Positions 34,974 to 44,115 are shown, counted from the stretch's first letter. The stretch: 64,000 nt of DNA from Sporosalibacterium faouarense (GCF_016765695.1 NZ_JAETGO010000045.1:24227-88226); one strand, 5' to 3'. Translations and numbers: made by a program. The notes: generated from the sequence alone by a model not told the origin.

Positions 34974-35663
34974 TTATTCTTCCACCTTTAATTTATATCC
35001 CGTTCCCCAAACGGTATGAATACATTTTTTATGATGGGCAAGTTTTTCTCTTAACTGTTTGATATGGGTATCTACTGTTCTTAGATCACCATAAAAGTCG
35101 TATCCCCAAATGTTATCTAGTAACTGTTCTCTTGTATAGACTCTCTCAGGATTTCTAGCGAGAAATTTAAGAAGTTCAAATTCTTTAGGAGTTAGAGAAA
35201 TTTCTTTGTCTTCCAAGAAAACTTGTTGTGATAAATTATTTATTTTAATATATTTTCCTATATTTATTATGTCTTTATACTTAGCATTTGTTTTATTATT
35301 TGCTCTTTTTAAAACAGCTTTAACTCTAGCTACAACTTCTTTGGGACTAAAGGGTTTAGTAATATAGTCATCAACTCCTAGCTCAAAACCAAAAAGTTTA
35401 TCATATTCTTCTCCTCTAGCAGTAAGCATAATTACGGGTAGGTCGGAGGTTTCTCTAATCTTTCTACATACTGTCCATCCGTCTATTTTTGGCATCATTA
35501 CATCTAAAATGAGAAGAGAGTAATCAAATGAATCAAGCTTATTTAGAGCATCCTTGCCATCACGGGCTTCATCAACCTGAAAGCCTTCTCTTTCAAGAAA
35601 TATCTTTATGACTTGTCGCATTTTTTCCTCATCATCAACAATAAGTATTTTTTGACTTTCCAT
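34974..35663 (-). CDS. OmpR/PhoB-family response regulator
   Basis: The 229-aa regulator has a receiver with DD at 10-11, phospho-acceptor D54 and K near 103, and a C-terminal winged helix (LTPKEFELLKFLARNPERVYTREQLLDNIWGYDF). ATG 35663 follows GGGAGG; an upstream in-frame ATG is weaker. It is divergent from a secreted coiled-coil gene whose promoter carries a PhoB-like direct repeat, a likely target. Confidence 0.93.
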   Translation of the reverse strand: MESQKILIVDDEEKMRQVIKIFLEREGFQVDEARDGKDALNKLDSFDYSLLILDVMMPKIDGWTVCRKIRETSDLPVIMLTARGEEYDKLFGFELGVDDYITKPFSPKEVVARVKAVLKRANNKTNAKYKDIINIGKYIKINNLSQQVFLEDKEISLTPKEFELLKFLARNPERVYTREQLLDNIWGYDFYGDLRTVDTHIKQLREKLAHHKKCIHTVWGTGYKLKVEE

Positions 35664-35851
35664 AGACAATCCTCCCATCAACAACTTCTATAGAGATATA
35701 ATAACACAATAAGCTATTAATAACTTCATAAAGAGAAAAAAATCATAAAACCATCACAAAAATAGAATATATTTACATTAAATACATTTATAACCTAAAA
35801 AGATATATTCATCACAACTTTTGACAAGAAAATCAAAAATTGTTCAACTTT

Positions 35852-35885
35852 TTATCATAAATTTATCACATTTGATGGTTATACT
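35852..35885 (+). promoter_or_regulatory. PhoB-like direct repeat and -10 before secreted coiled-coil gene
   Basis: TTATCAT-AAAT-TTATCAC (35852-35869) is a 7+4+7 direct repeat with 11-bp period, the geometry bound by OmpR/PhoB proteins. It ends 10 bp before the -10 TATACT (35880-35885), the standard PHO-box position replacing the -35. Two further CATCACAA copies lie at 35752 and 35810 in the same intergenic region. Confidence 0.65.
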
Positions 35886-35930
35886 AATCTTAAGTTTAAA
35901 ACCAAATAATTAATTGGGAGGTTTGATTAA

Positions 35931-36680
35931 ATGCTAAAAAGGTTTAGAATTGGTAGGTTCATTTTATGTATTACTCTAATATTAATAATGACTATACCAA
36001 CAATGTCATTTGCTGAGGAGCCAGAGGAGAATACAGAAAAACAAAGTCCATTAGAAACAAACGATAAGTTTAAGGCTAGGGAATCTATAGAAAAGAGAGA
36101 AGAAGGATTTCTCGATATTATAGAGAAATATTCTCCAGAAACATTAGATGACTGGAAAGAAGCTATTGAAACAAGAAAAGAATTAATAAAAGAAATAAGA
36201 GAAATGAGAGCTGAGAAAATAGATAATAAAAAAGGAAAATTCAATGATGAACGCAAGGATAAAATTGATGAATTTAAAAAACTGAAGGAAGAAAAAATAC
36301 AGGAGTTAAAAGAAAAGATTGACAATGGCAAGCTAAGTGAAGAAGAAGCAAAAACTGAGTTTAAAGAATTTATGGAGAATCAGAAATCTAAATTTAAAGA
36401 TAATAGGGAGCAGCTTTCAGAGAGAAGAAATAGAGAAAAAACTGATGAATGGAAATCTAAGAGAAAAGAAAAGATAGAAAAAATGAAAGCTAAAAGAGAA
36501 GAAGTCAGGGAGACACGTAAGAAATTAATTGAAGCGATTGAATCCGATGATTCGGAAACTGTTAGTGAAATATTAGGAAGTATGCTTAGTGAGTTTAAGA
36601 AAACAAATGATCTTATTGAAAATAAGATAGAAGAATATAAAAACAATAAGATTGATATAATAACGAGCATGGTTCAATAG
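35931..36680 (+). CDS. Secreted highly charged coiled-coil protein
   Basis: The 249-aa protein has a clear signal peptide (cleavage after AFA, residue 29). The mature chain is almost entirely Lys/Glu/Arg helix with many heptad-like repeats. No wall-binding motif or lipobox is visible. Spy/CpxP-like periplasmic stress chaperones have similar composition but conserved LTxxQ motifs are not found. It is divergent from a two-component system and is likely its output. GGGAGG ribosome site. Confidence 0.72.
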   Translation: MLKRFRIGRFILCITLILIMTIPTMSFAEEPEENTEKQSPLETNDKFKARESIEKREEGFLDIIEKYSPETLDDWKEAIETRKELIKEIREMRAEKIDNKKGKFNDERKDKIDEFKKLKEEKIQELKEKIDNGKLSEEEAKTEFKEFMENQKSKFKDNREQLSERRNREKTDEWKSKRKEKIEKMKAKREEVRETRKKLIEAIESDDSETVSEILGSMLSEFKKTNDLIENKIEEYKNNKIDIITSMVQ

Positions 36681-36724
36681 CAAAGGATGTAGCTTTGCAA
36701 ATACGTTAAGTAAATGTATTTTAA

Positions 36725-36753
36725 AAGAGCTGAGGATATTTTCCTCAGCTCTT
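36725..36753. terminator. Bidirectional terminator
   Basis: A 12-bp stem AAGAGCTGAGGA / TCCTCAGCTCTT with a 5-nt loop lies between the convergent secreted-protein and flavodiiron genes, with flanking A and T runs. Confidence 0.85.
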
Positions 36754-36754
36754 A

Positions 36755-37957
36755 CTAATTTTTATCTTCTTTTAATTTTTTGGCCATAACTTGACCTATT
36801 TTAATGCAACCTTTGATATCTTCTTCAGTAGCAGAGCTTTTTGCTTCCACCGAGTCAGTAATTAACTCAAATTTACTTTCAGCAGCGAATTTTTCGAGAT
36901 TATTAACTCCACCACCACTCCAGCTATAAGAACCAAAAATAGCTAAATAGCGATTTTTTAAGTTCCTATTTTTAAGTTTATGAACTAGTTCTCTAATTGG
37001 TGGGAATAGAGAAGCATTATAAGCACAAGATCCTAAAATCAATCCTTTATACTTCCAAATGTCACTTAATAAATATGATGGATGGGTTTTTGATGCATCA
37101 TATACTTTGATATTTTTTATTCCTTCTTGAGCCAATGACCTAGCAATGGTATCAGCCATTTGCCCAGTATTGCCATACATTGTACCATAAACTATGACAA
37201 CACCTTCCTCACCTTCATATTTACTCCATTTATCATATAGAGATATAACCAAGTCTAAATCATTTCTCCAAATAGGGCCATGGGTTGAACAAATATATTT
37301 AATATCTACATCAGATAATTTTTTTATTGCTTTTTGTACCATTGGACCATATTTGCCAACTATATTTGAATAATATCGTCTCATTTCATCTTCAAAGAGA
37401 TGTAAATCTACTTGATCGTCAAATATTCCACCATCAAGAGTGCCGAAGCTACCAAAGGCATCTCCAGAGAATAATATGTTATTATTTTCTTCATAAGTCA
37501 TCATAGTTTCAGGCCAGTGAACCATAGGGGTCATATAAAACTTTAACTTGTGATTTCCTAAGTCTAATACATCTCCTTCATCAATTGTTTCAACATTTTC
37601 ATTTATCCTATAAAAATCATCAATCATACCAATTGTTTTTTTATTACCAACAATTTTAATTTCAGGATAAAGCTTAGTTATTGCACGTAATAATCCGGAA
37701 TGATCAGGTTCCATATGATTTACAATAAGATAATCAATTTTCTTATCTTTTCCTATAATACTTTGAATTTTATCAATGTATTCATAGAAATAATCCCCTT
37801 GAACTGTATCTATTAATGCTACCTTTTCATCATTTATAAGATATGAATTATATGCAACACCGTGGGGAAGGGGCCAAAGATTCTCAAAAAGCTCTAAGGT
37901 TCTGTTATTAACACCAATATAATGTACATCCTTCGTTATATTAACCGAATTAAGCAT
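36755..37957 (-). CDS. Second flavodiiron protein
   Basis: The 400-aa homologue of the 1312 gene has all di-iron ligands: H81, E83, D85 and H86 in NHMEPDHSG, H147, D166 and H226, plus a flavodoxin domain with YGTMYGNTGQ. It is clearly diverged from the first copy and lacks the FNR-type promoter, so it may be constitutive or serve the other substrate (O2 versus NO). ATG 37957 follows TAGGAGG; an upstream in-frame start was rejected. Confidence 0.93.
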   Translation of the reverse strand: MLNSVNITKDVHYIGVNNRTLELFENLWPLPHGVAYNSYLINDEKVALIDTVQGDYFYEYIDKIQSIIGKDKKIDYLIVNHMEPDHSGLLRAITKLYPEIKIVGNKKTIGMIDDFYRINENVETIDEGDVLDLGNHKLKFYMTPMVHWPETMMTYEENNNILFSGDAFGSFGTLDGGIFDDQVDLHLFEDEMRRYYSNIVGKYGPMVQKAIKKLSDVDIKYICSTHGPIWRNDLDLVISLYDKWSKYEGEEGVVIVYGTMYGNTGQMADTIARSLAQEGIKNIKVYDASKTHPSYLLSDIWKYKGLILGSCAYNASLFPPIRELVHKLKNRNLKNRYLAIFGSYSWSGGGVNNLEKFAAESKFELITDSVEAKSSATEEDIKGCIKIGQVMAKKLKEDKN

Positions 37958-38130
37958 GATACTACCTCCTAAATTAATCTTCTCGCAATATATCAAAAAT
38001 ATATATACCTATATAATACTAAATTAAACACTTAATTTTAGAATTCACTTTAAATAACGTAAATCCAACTTTATATAATAAGTAAATAATATAAAAAAGT
38101 GAGTTATAAAGGACTTGATTTTCCATGAAT

Positions 38131-38910
38131 TTATTTCTTAGCAGGCAATATATAAGTTATATAATAAACTCCAGGAACTATTATAGCTCCCCCGACTATA
38201 TTACCTAATGTAACTGGAATGAGATTATTATACCATATTTCTAGCCATGAGTTAGTGATACCTGAAAACTTTCCTAAAGATAGGAAGAACATATTTGCTA
38301 TAGAGTGTTCATATCCAGATAATACAAATAACATTATAGGAAACCATGTTGCCAAAATTCTAGAAGTGATATCTCTAGCAGCAGTACCCATCCATACTGC
38401 TAGAACAACTATGAAGTTACAGAGTATTGCTCTGATAAAAGCTTCTCCAAAGGTTAATGATAGTTTGCTTTCACTTATTTTAATTGCTAGATTCAAAGCA
38501 TTTTCTTGTAAAAGATTAGAATAGCTAATTGACCATGCAAGAATAATTGAGCCGATAAAATTACCTAAGTACACAAGAAACCAATTTCTTAATAGCTGTT
38601 TTAATGTTATTTTTTTACTAGCTAAGGCTAAAGTCATAAGATTATTCCCTGTAAAGAGTTCTGCTCCTGCTATAACAACTAGCATAAGACCTACTGGAAA
38701 AACAAAGGCTCCCAAAAATTTCATAAGACCAATATCTATATTGCTTAGAGATTGCATTACAATAATGTCCCCATATGCTCCTAAGCCTATGAAAATTCCA
38801 GCCATAATGGCGAGAAGAAGAGTTCGTACTATAGATAGTTTGGCTTTAGTCTCTCCGGCTATTATAGTATATTCTGCTACTTCAGAAGGAGCTAAATATC
38901 TTTTCTCCAT
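38131..38910 (-). CDS. Formate/nitrite transporter (FNT) family channel
   Basis: The 259-aa protein has six TM helices and the FNT hallmarks AELFTGNN, SGYEHSIANM and NLIPVTLGNIVGG. FNT proteins form pentameric channels for formate, nitrite or hydrosulfide; substrate cannot be told from sequence here. It sits alone upstream of the second flavodiiron gene on the same strand, with 173 bp between. Confidence 0.93.
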   Translation of the reverse strand: MEKRYLAPSEVAEYTIIAGETKAKLSIVRTLLLAIMAGIFIGLGAYGDIIVMQSLSNIDIGLMKFLGAFVFPVGLMLVVIAGAELFTGNNLMTLALASKKITLKQLLRNWFLVYLGNFIGSIILAWSISYSNLLQENALNLAIKISESKLSLTFGEAFIRAILCNFIVVLAVWMGTAARDITSRILATWFPIMLFVLSGYEHSIANMFFLSLGKFSGITNSWLEIWYNNLIPVTLGNIVGGAIIVPGVYYITYILPAKK

Positions 38911-39044
38911 AAAATGTCATCCTTTTTTCTTATTTTGTTCTTATTTTTTCAGTTTTCAAAGCAAAAAATACTAATAGATAAGTAAAGTATAATATTGTTA
39001 ATTACCATAAGTGTCATAATATAAAAGGAGATGAATTTAAAGGT

Positions 39045-39320
39045 ATGAAAATAACTGGAATAAAGAGTATTGAAAAATTAGGTGATTCTATTAATGTGTT
39101 AGTCGATGTTGATATTGGAGCCGATAAAGCAAATGAATGGGAATTGACAAATGCAATTATCTCAGTAATGTATACAAAGGAAAAAGACGGATTTACAGAG
39201 TATATGGAGCTATTAGATAGAGGAATAATAGTACATGGTTATGAAATAAGTCCAAATGAAGAAAAGAAAATTATTGATTATTTAGAGAATAATGATATAC
39301 CTAATCGTTTAAATGATTAA
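39045..39320 (+). CDS. Small soluble protein of unknown function
   Basis: The 91-aa acidic protein (MKITGIKSIEKLGDSINVLVDVDIG and ISPNEEKKIIDYLENNDIP) has mixed alpha/beta character and no TM segment. Not recognised. A promoter-like TTGTTA / TAATAT pair and GGAG lie upstream. Repeat copy D, a foldback element, starts 19 bp after its stop. Confidence 0.6.
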   Translation: MKITGIKSIEKLGDSINVLVDVDIGADKANEWELTNAIISVMYTKEKDGFTEYMELLDRGIIVHGYEISPNEEKKIIDYLENNDIPNRLND

Positions 39321-39338
39321 TTATGACTTTTCTTATAT

Positions 39339-39500
39339 TGATGAAATTGCATATTGAAATTTTATGCAAGATTATATTCTCGTGACTCCGGTATTAGCCA
39401 CTTTGTTATTTAATTTAAGGAAAAAGTGACTGAATAAGTCGCAACTCCGATGAAAATCTTGAAAAAATATATTTAATTTGTAAATATGCAATTTCCTCAT
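39339..39500. repeat. Foldback/MITE-like element with repeat family termini (copy D)
   Basis: The ends are inverted: ATGAAATTGCATATT (39341-39355) and AATATGCAATTTCCTCAT (39483-39500). Inside, CAAGATT...AATCTTG and CCACTTT...AAAAGTG also pair, so most of the element folds on itself. It has no ORF of substance. The termini match dispersed copies A-C. No clear target-site duplication is visible. Confidence 0.6.
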
Positions 39501-39525
39501 ATTAAATATAAGGGAGAAATTCTTT

Positions 39526-39563
39526 AAAAGACTCAGCAATGAAAAATTGGGAGTCTTTTTTTT
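39526..39563 (+). terminator. Terminator downstream of foldback element
   Basis: A 9-bp stem AAAAGACTC / GAGTCTTTT with eight T following. It probably ends transcription from the 39045 gene. The remaining 39564-39792 stretch is extremely AT-rich and holds the MFS promoter. Confidence 0.75.
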
Positions 39564-39673
39564 ATAATTCAAAAAATATAAAATAAATTTCATTTCAATT
39601 TTTAATAATATTAAATATTTAATAATTATATTTTAAAATATAAAACTATAATTAAAAAAATTAATAATTTACA

Positions 39674-39702
39674 TTGACAAAATTTAAATTCATGAATATA
39701 AT
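39674..39702 (+). promoter_or_regulatory. Full-consensus sigma-A promoter of MFS gene
   Basis: TTGACA (39674-39679), 17-bp spacer, TATAAT (39697-39702): exact consensus in both boxes. Confidence 0.8.
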
Positions 39703-39792
39703 TAAAATATAAATACATAATAATTAATATTATTAATATAAAAATAAATAAAATAAATCTAGAATTAAAATATGTTGACAGGAGGAGAATGT

Positions 39793-41106
39793 ATGAATAG
39801 GTTAGAAAAACAAAATTTTGGATTATATGCAGTAGGAAGGCTAGTTTCACTATTAGGAAGCGGTATACAAATGATAGCAATCCCTTTATATATATTGCAA
39901 GTAACAGGCTCAGGTACTATGATGGGGATATTTACATTTTTAAACTGGTTACCTACATTAGGAATAGCACCTTTTGCTGGGGTGTTGGGTGATAGATGGA
40001 ATAGAAAGAGAATAATGGTTAGTATGGACTTTGCTAGAGGAGCTTTAATACTATTACTTTCTTTTTTAGCATTTACTGATAATATGAGTATTATGATTTT
40101 GTTTGTATGTCAAGTATTTATCTCCTTGATGGATGCAATCTTTTCTTCATCAACTCAAGCCATGATACCAGAACTTGTGAAGGAAGATGATTTAATGAGA
40201 GCTAATTCACTTATAGGTAGCATTAATAGCTCATCTATGATTGCTGGTCCTGTTTTAGGAGGTATCATATTTGGATTTGGTGGAATTAGGCTTGTATTCT
40301 TAATAAACGGCATTTCATTTGCTTTATCTGCTGTAAGTGAGATGTTTATTAAATACATCAGTACAACTGAATCTAAGGAAAGGTTATCGGTAGATAATGT
40401 AAAAAGAGACTTTAAAGAAGGATTTAGTTTTATTAGGAATAATAGAAATTTATTAACTTTGATAATATTCTTTTGTTCAGTTAACTTTTTAATGAATCCA
40501 TCATTTGCTGTAATAGTGCCTTTTGCATTCAAAGAGGTAATTAGATTTTCAGACCAGGTGTATGGTATTCTAGAAGCTACCTTTATGGGAGGAATTCTAT
40601 TAGGAAATATAGTCCTTGCTACACTATTATCCAAGAAGAGCAGTAAAAACCTAATTAAGTTAGGAATGTTTGGTATGGTAGTGTTTAATATATTTTTCAC
40701 TATAACATTATTTCCTAATAGTATCGCCTATTTTGGAGGCTCATCCCTTAGTTTAGTAATAATAATAAGTATCGAGTTCATCTTAATGGGTATATTTAAC
40801 GCATTATTAAATACACCTATTAATACAAGTTTTCAAAAAATGATACCTAACAAATTAAGATCTAGGGTAAATTCTGTAACTATGGTTATTTCCCAGGCTG
40901 GCGTGCCAATAGGTGCCGTAATATATGGAATTCTACTTGATTTAATGTCAGTTCACTACCTATATGGAATAGTATCAGGACTATTTACAATATTAGCTGT
41001 AGGTTTTCTTTTGAAAGCACCTGCAGAAGTATATGAATTTAAGGAAGCTAAAGGTAATAATAATGAATCTAATACTACATCAAAAATAAACTTAGAAGTT
41101 TCATGA
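39793..41106 (+). CDS. MFS efflux transporter (DHA3-like)
   Basis: The 437-aa protein has 12 predicted TM helices and the MFS loop motif GDRWNRKR between TM2 and TM3. The family resembles MefA/enterobactin-exporter-type (DHA3) drug exporters. Substrate unknown. ATG 39793 follows GGAGGAG. It is followed 45 bp later by the M1-like peptidase gene and probably co-transcribed. Confidence 0.85.
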   Translation: MNRLEKQNFGLYAVGRLVSLLGSGIQMIAIPLYILQVTGSGTMMGIFTFLNWLPTLGIAPFAGVLGDRWNRKRIMVSMDFARGALILLLSFLAFTDNMSIMILFVCQVFISLMDAIFSSSTQAMIPELVKEDDLMRANSLIGSINSSSMIAGPVLGGIIFGFGGIRLVFLINGISFALSAVSEMFIKYISTTESKERLSVDNVKRDFKEGFSFIRNNRNLLTLIIFFCSVNFLMNPSFAVIVPFAFKEVIRFSDQVYGILEATFMGGILLGNIVLATLLSKKSSKNLIKLGMFGMVVFNIFFTITLFPNSIAYFGGSSLSLVIIISIEFILMGIFNALLNTPINTSFQKMIPNKLRSRVNSVTMVISQAGVPIGAVIYGILLDLMSVHYLYGIVSGLFTILAVGFLLKAPAEVYEFKEAKGNNNESNTTSKINLEVS

Positions 41107-41151
41107 TAGAGTAATAAAAAAACTATTAATAGAAAGCAATGAGGTGATAGT

Positions 41152-42366
41152 ATGAATAACAATCATTATGAATTCGAATTGTCACTTGATGTAAAAAAAG
41201 AAAGGATACACTCTAAAGTTGAGATAATATATTTTAATAGCAGTGATGATACTAAAGAAATAAACTTTTATTTACATGAAGAGTTCAAAATAATAAATGT
41301 AAAAGCAGCAGATGAATATAGATCAATAATAGACTATAGTTTTAAAAAGAAAAATGATACAAATCCATTTTTACCAGAAGCTAATATCTTAACAATATAT
41401 TTTGACAAGGAAGTAAAAAAGAATGAGAATATTATTTTGAGTTTTGAATATGAGGGGAAAATTGGTACTGTCAGTGAATTTGAGATTAACAGAGTCACAA
41501 GTGATTGGGTGGAGCTAGGATTATACACACCTTGGTTCCCTTTAGATAAGAATATGAGATTATTTACTTATAACATGAAGTTATCAGTAGATAATGAATA
41601 TTCTGTTGTGGGAAATGGGAAAACAGAAAAAAGTGAGAATTCTTGGATTATCAAGAATCCACAAGGAGACTTTGATTGTGTAATTTTAGCATCAAAGGAC
41701 TTAAAAGTTAAGCAAGTAATAAGAGATAAGATAAATGTAAAGCTGTATTACACAGATTTAATAGATAAAGGTACTGTTAGGTATACACTAAAATCTACCC
41801 AGGGGATCATTGTTGCATATTCTGATATATTCGGAAAGATTGATAATCAAGAGATGAAAATTGTTTATGCAAAGCGTAAAAAGGGTGGCGGATATGCTAG
41901 AAAAGATTTTATAGTGCTATCTTCTAGGTTAGATGATAATATTTCAAGTTTTAAATCATTAGCTCATGAATTAGCTCACCTTTGGTGGAAAAACGCCCCT
42001 ACTGATACTTGGGAAGATTGGTTAAATGAATCATTTGCAGAGTATTCAGCTCTGTTAGCTATAAAAAAAGAGTTAGGAGAAAAACACTTTATCGAACTAA
42101 TAAAATCAAAGCAGGAATCAATAGAGGGATTACCTTCAATCAAAGGAATCCAACGAGATCATGAAAAGGCATATTCAGTCTTATATGACAAAGGATGTAT
42201 ACTGTTATATAGATTAGAAAATAAAATTGGACATGATAGATTCAAGCTTCTATTTATGTTGATTAATGAAGAAAAAGTGGACTCAACAGAAAAATTTTTA
42301 AGTCTCTTGTCAAAGGTTACTGATAAAAAAATAGTGAAATGGTTTGAAAAAGAGCTCATTAAATAA
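41152..42366 (+). CDS. M1-like zinc metallopeptidase, short form
   Basis: The 404-aa gluzincin has an N-terminal beta-sandwich (about 1-190) and a catalytic domain with HELAH near 276-280 and WLNESFAEY. There are 16 residues between the second His and the Glu instead of the 18 of classical M1 aminopeptidases. The long C-terminal domain of M1 enzymes is absent. No signal peptide is seen, so a cytoplasmic peptidase is likely. GAGGTG ribosome site; terminator downstream. Confidence 0.82.
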   Translation: MNNNHYEFELSLDVKKERIHSKVEIIYFNSSDDTKEINFYLHEEFKIINVKAADEYRSIIDYSFKKKNDTNPFLPEANILTIYFDKEVKKNENIILSFEYEGKIGTVSEFEINRVTSDWVELGLYTPWFPLDKNMRLFTYNMKLSVDNEYSVVGNGKTEKSENSWIIKNPQGDFDCVILASKDLKVKQVIRDKINVKLYYTDLIDKGTVRYTLKSTQGIIVAYSDIFGKIDNQEMKIVYAKRKKGGGYARKDFIVLSSRLDDNISSFKSLAHELAHLWWKNAPTDTWEDWLNESFAEYSALLAIKKELGEKHFIELIKSKQESIEGLPSIKGIQRDHEKAYSVLYDKGCILLYRLENKIGHDRFKLLFMLINEEKVDSTEKFLSLLSKVTDKKIVKWFEKELIK

Positions 42367-42374
42367 TCCCATAG

Positions 42375-42413
42375 AAATAAGCTGGAAGTCTTAAGACGTT
42401 CAGCTTATTTTTT
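42375..42413 (+). terminator. Terminator after M1-like gene
   Basis: The stem AAATAAGCTG / CAGCTTATTT encloses a self-complementary GTCTTAAGAC and is followed by six T. Confidence 0.85.
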
Positions 42414-42604
42414 GAAAAAATTCAATACTTAATTCTAGCAAGTATCTCTTAATCTATTCTATAAATTCTATGCAGATTATATTTATTGTTTTTCGACACT
42501 TTAATTTATTACTGTATTTCTTTTTCAAATTATAGGATATCCATTATTAGAATGAAAGCAATTAAGTGCTATGGCTTTTGTTGAATTTTGCCCGGGAAAT
42601 AAAA

Positions 42605-42635
42605 AATCGTCATAAATTAAAATATTATGACGATT
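42605..42635 (-). terminator. Hairpin in the 42367-42759 gap, likely minus-strand terminator
   Basis: A perfect 11-bp stem AATCGTCATAA / TTATGACGATT is followed on the minus strand by a T run. A second ATGACGAT lies near 42669. Otherwise this gap shows no gene. A weak match to the dispersed repeat (AAAATGTAACTT) lies near 42735. Confidence 0.6.
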
Positions 42636-42759
42636 AGATAACTCTGATTTTAAGTTTTTAAATAAATATGACGATAGTCATAGATTGAAAAATCAGATAA
42701 TTCATTTTGAAATTCGCTTTCCACAAAATATTAAAATGTAACTTGATAAATGCAATATA

Positions 42760-43074
42760 TTAGTTTGCATTTTTATACTTCAAACATCTATTACAGTTAG
42801 CACAGTTAGCTAGTTTCTTTTCTAAATCTGTACAGGCACGTTTTGAGAATAAGCAAGGGATGTCCATTGATTTAGATTGTTTTTTTATAAGTTTTGTCAA
42901 ATTATGTTCAATATAATCATATAAAACTATCACCATATCAGTATTTTTAGGAATTTTTTTATTTCTCATTCCTTTCTTTCTGCCACTCCAATGAATATAT
43001 TCATCTACGCCTTTTTGAGTAAGTACATCTGGTATGTTTCCCAAACTGTCTCCGCCAACTATTAAAGCAGTCAT
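42760..43074 (-). CDS. DUF2325 protein with C-terminal CxxCxxC
   Basis: The 104-aa protein starts TALIVGGDSLGNIPDVL, the DUF2325 Rossmann-like block, with HWSGR and IVLYDYIEHN following. It ends with ANCANCNRC, a Cys cluster fit for metal or Fe-S binding. ATG 43074 follows GAGGAGG. A near-perfect Fur box lies about 100 bp upstream. Function unknown; iron homeostasis is inferred from the Fur box and Cys cluster. Confidence 0.78.
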   Translation of the reverse strand: MTALIVGGDSLGNIPDVLTQKGVDEYIHWSGRKKGMRNKKIPKNTDMVIVLYDYIEHNLTKLIKKQSKSMDIPCLFSKRACTDLEKKLANCANCNRCLKYKNAN

Positions 43075-43175
43075 ATAAATCCTCCTCATTATTTTTATTA
43101 TAAATATTTAAGAAATTGCTATAAGATATAGAACAATTCAATTATCTTAAAATAAACTGAAACTTATTTCAAGAA

Positions 43176-43194
43176 GATAATGAAAATCATTATC
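43176..43194. promoter_or_regulatory. Fur box
   Basis: GATAATGAAAATCATTATC matches the 19-bp classical Fur box (GATAATGATAATCATTATC) at 18 of 19 positions. It lies upstream of a possible minus-strand promoter (TTGAAA, 17 bp, TAAGAT) serving the DUF2325 gene. No other match of this quality was seen in the window. The rest of the 43075-43388 gap is the leader of sigI. Confidence 0.8.
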
Positions 43195-43388
43195 AATTAA
43201 ATAATATCATAATTATTTTTACCCTTCAATAGTTTTTCTAAACTGAGAAAAATTAAAAATGAAAAAAGCTTAAGTACCCAATCGTATTAAACTGGAATTT
43301 ATAATAGAATACAATTATAATTAAAGAAAGGTACCGAAAAGGAGATATACTTTCGTATTACTATAGTACAACGTAAGGTGGTGAGAGT

Positions 43389-44114
43389 TTGGCCAAGATT
43401 CTTGACATTTTTAAAAGAAAAAAAGATACATTAGAAGAAAGACTTATAAGCATTAAGGAAGGAGACACACAAGAAAGGGAAAATTTGATTGCAGAATATA
43501 CTCCTTTCATAATAAAATCTATAACAAAAGTTACTAATAGATATATTGAAACAGAAAATGATGATGAATATAGCTTAGGATTAGAAGCTTTTAATGAGGC
43601 AATTAATAAATATGATATTGAAAAGGGGAAGTTTTTGAGCTTTGCACAACTTCTCATTAGGAATAAAATAATAGATTATTTAAGAAAGGAAAGCTCAAAG
43701 GAAACAGTGATATCTATAGATGAAGAAAATGCTAATAGTGGAGTTTCCTGTCATGCTATAGGAGAGGAAGACTTTACAGATAAATTAGATATGAAAAATG
43801 AGATAATTAAATTCCAAAGGCAGCTAGAAGAATTTGATATATCTGTGAATGAATTAGTAGAATCTTCACCTAAGCATATTGATACTAGATTGAATTCAAT
43901 AAGTATAGCTAGATATATTGTGGAAAATGGTCATATAAAAGAAAAATTATTGAGCAAGAAGGTTATGCCAGTTAAGCAGCTAACAACAGAAATTAATGTA
44001 AGTAATAAGGTATTAAAGAGAAATAGAAAATTTATAATTGCAACAGTATTAATACTTAATAGTAATTCCCAATTATTAAAGAATTATATAGAAGAGGTAG
44101 AAAGGAGGGAATAG
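43389..44114 (+). CDS. sigI: RNA polymerase sigma factor SigI
   Basis: The 241-aa sigma-70-family factor has region 2-like sequence (ENLIAEYTPFIIKSITKVTNRYI and KGKFLSFAQLLIRNKIIDYLRKE) and a C-terminal SigI-C domain with HTH-like residues 190-225. It is held inactive by the membrane anti-sigma RsgI encoded 1 bp later. It starts with TTG after GGTGG. Confidence 0.92.
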   Translation: MAKILDIFKRKKDTLEERLISIKEGDTQERENLIAEYTPFIIKSITKVTNRYIETENDDEYSLGLEAFNEAINKYDIEKGKFLSFAQLLIRNKIIDYLRKESSKETVISIDEENANSGVSCHAIGEEDFTDKLDMKNEIIKFQRQLEEFDISVNELVESSPKHIDTRLNSISIARYIVENGHIKEKLLSKKVMPVKQLTTEINVSNKVLKRNRKFIIATVLILNSNSQLLKNYIEEVERRE

Positions 44115-44115
44115 C

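Noticed and set aside
39372..39593. 73-codon minus-strand ORF
   Set aside because: Lies inside the foldback repeat and terminator; no ribosome site of quality.
43260..43388. SigI autoregulatory promoter before sigI
   Set aside because: ACCC and CGTA-like elements are present but not at a convincing spacing; left unannotated.
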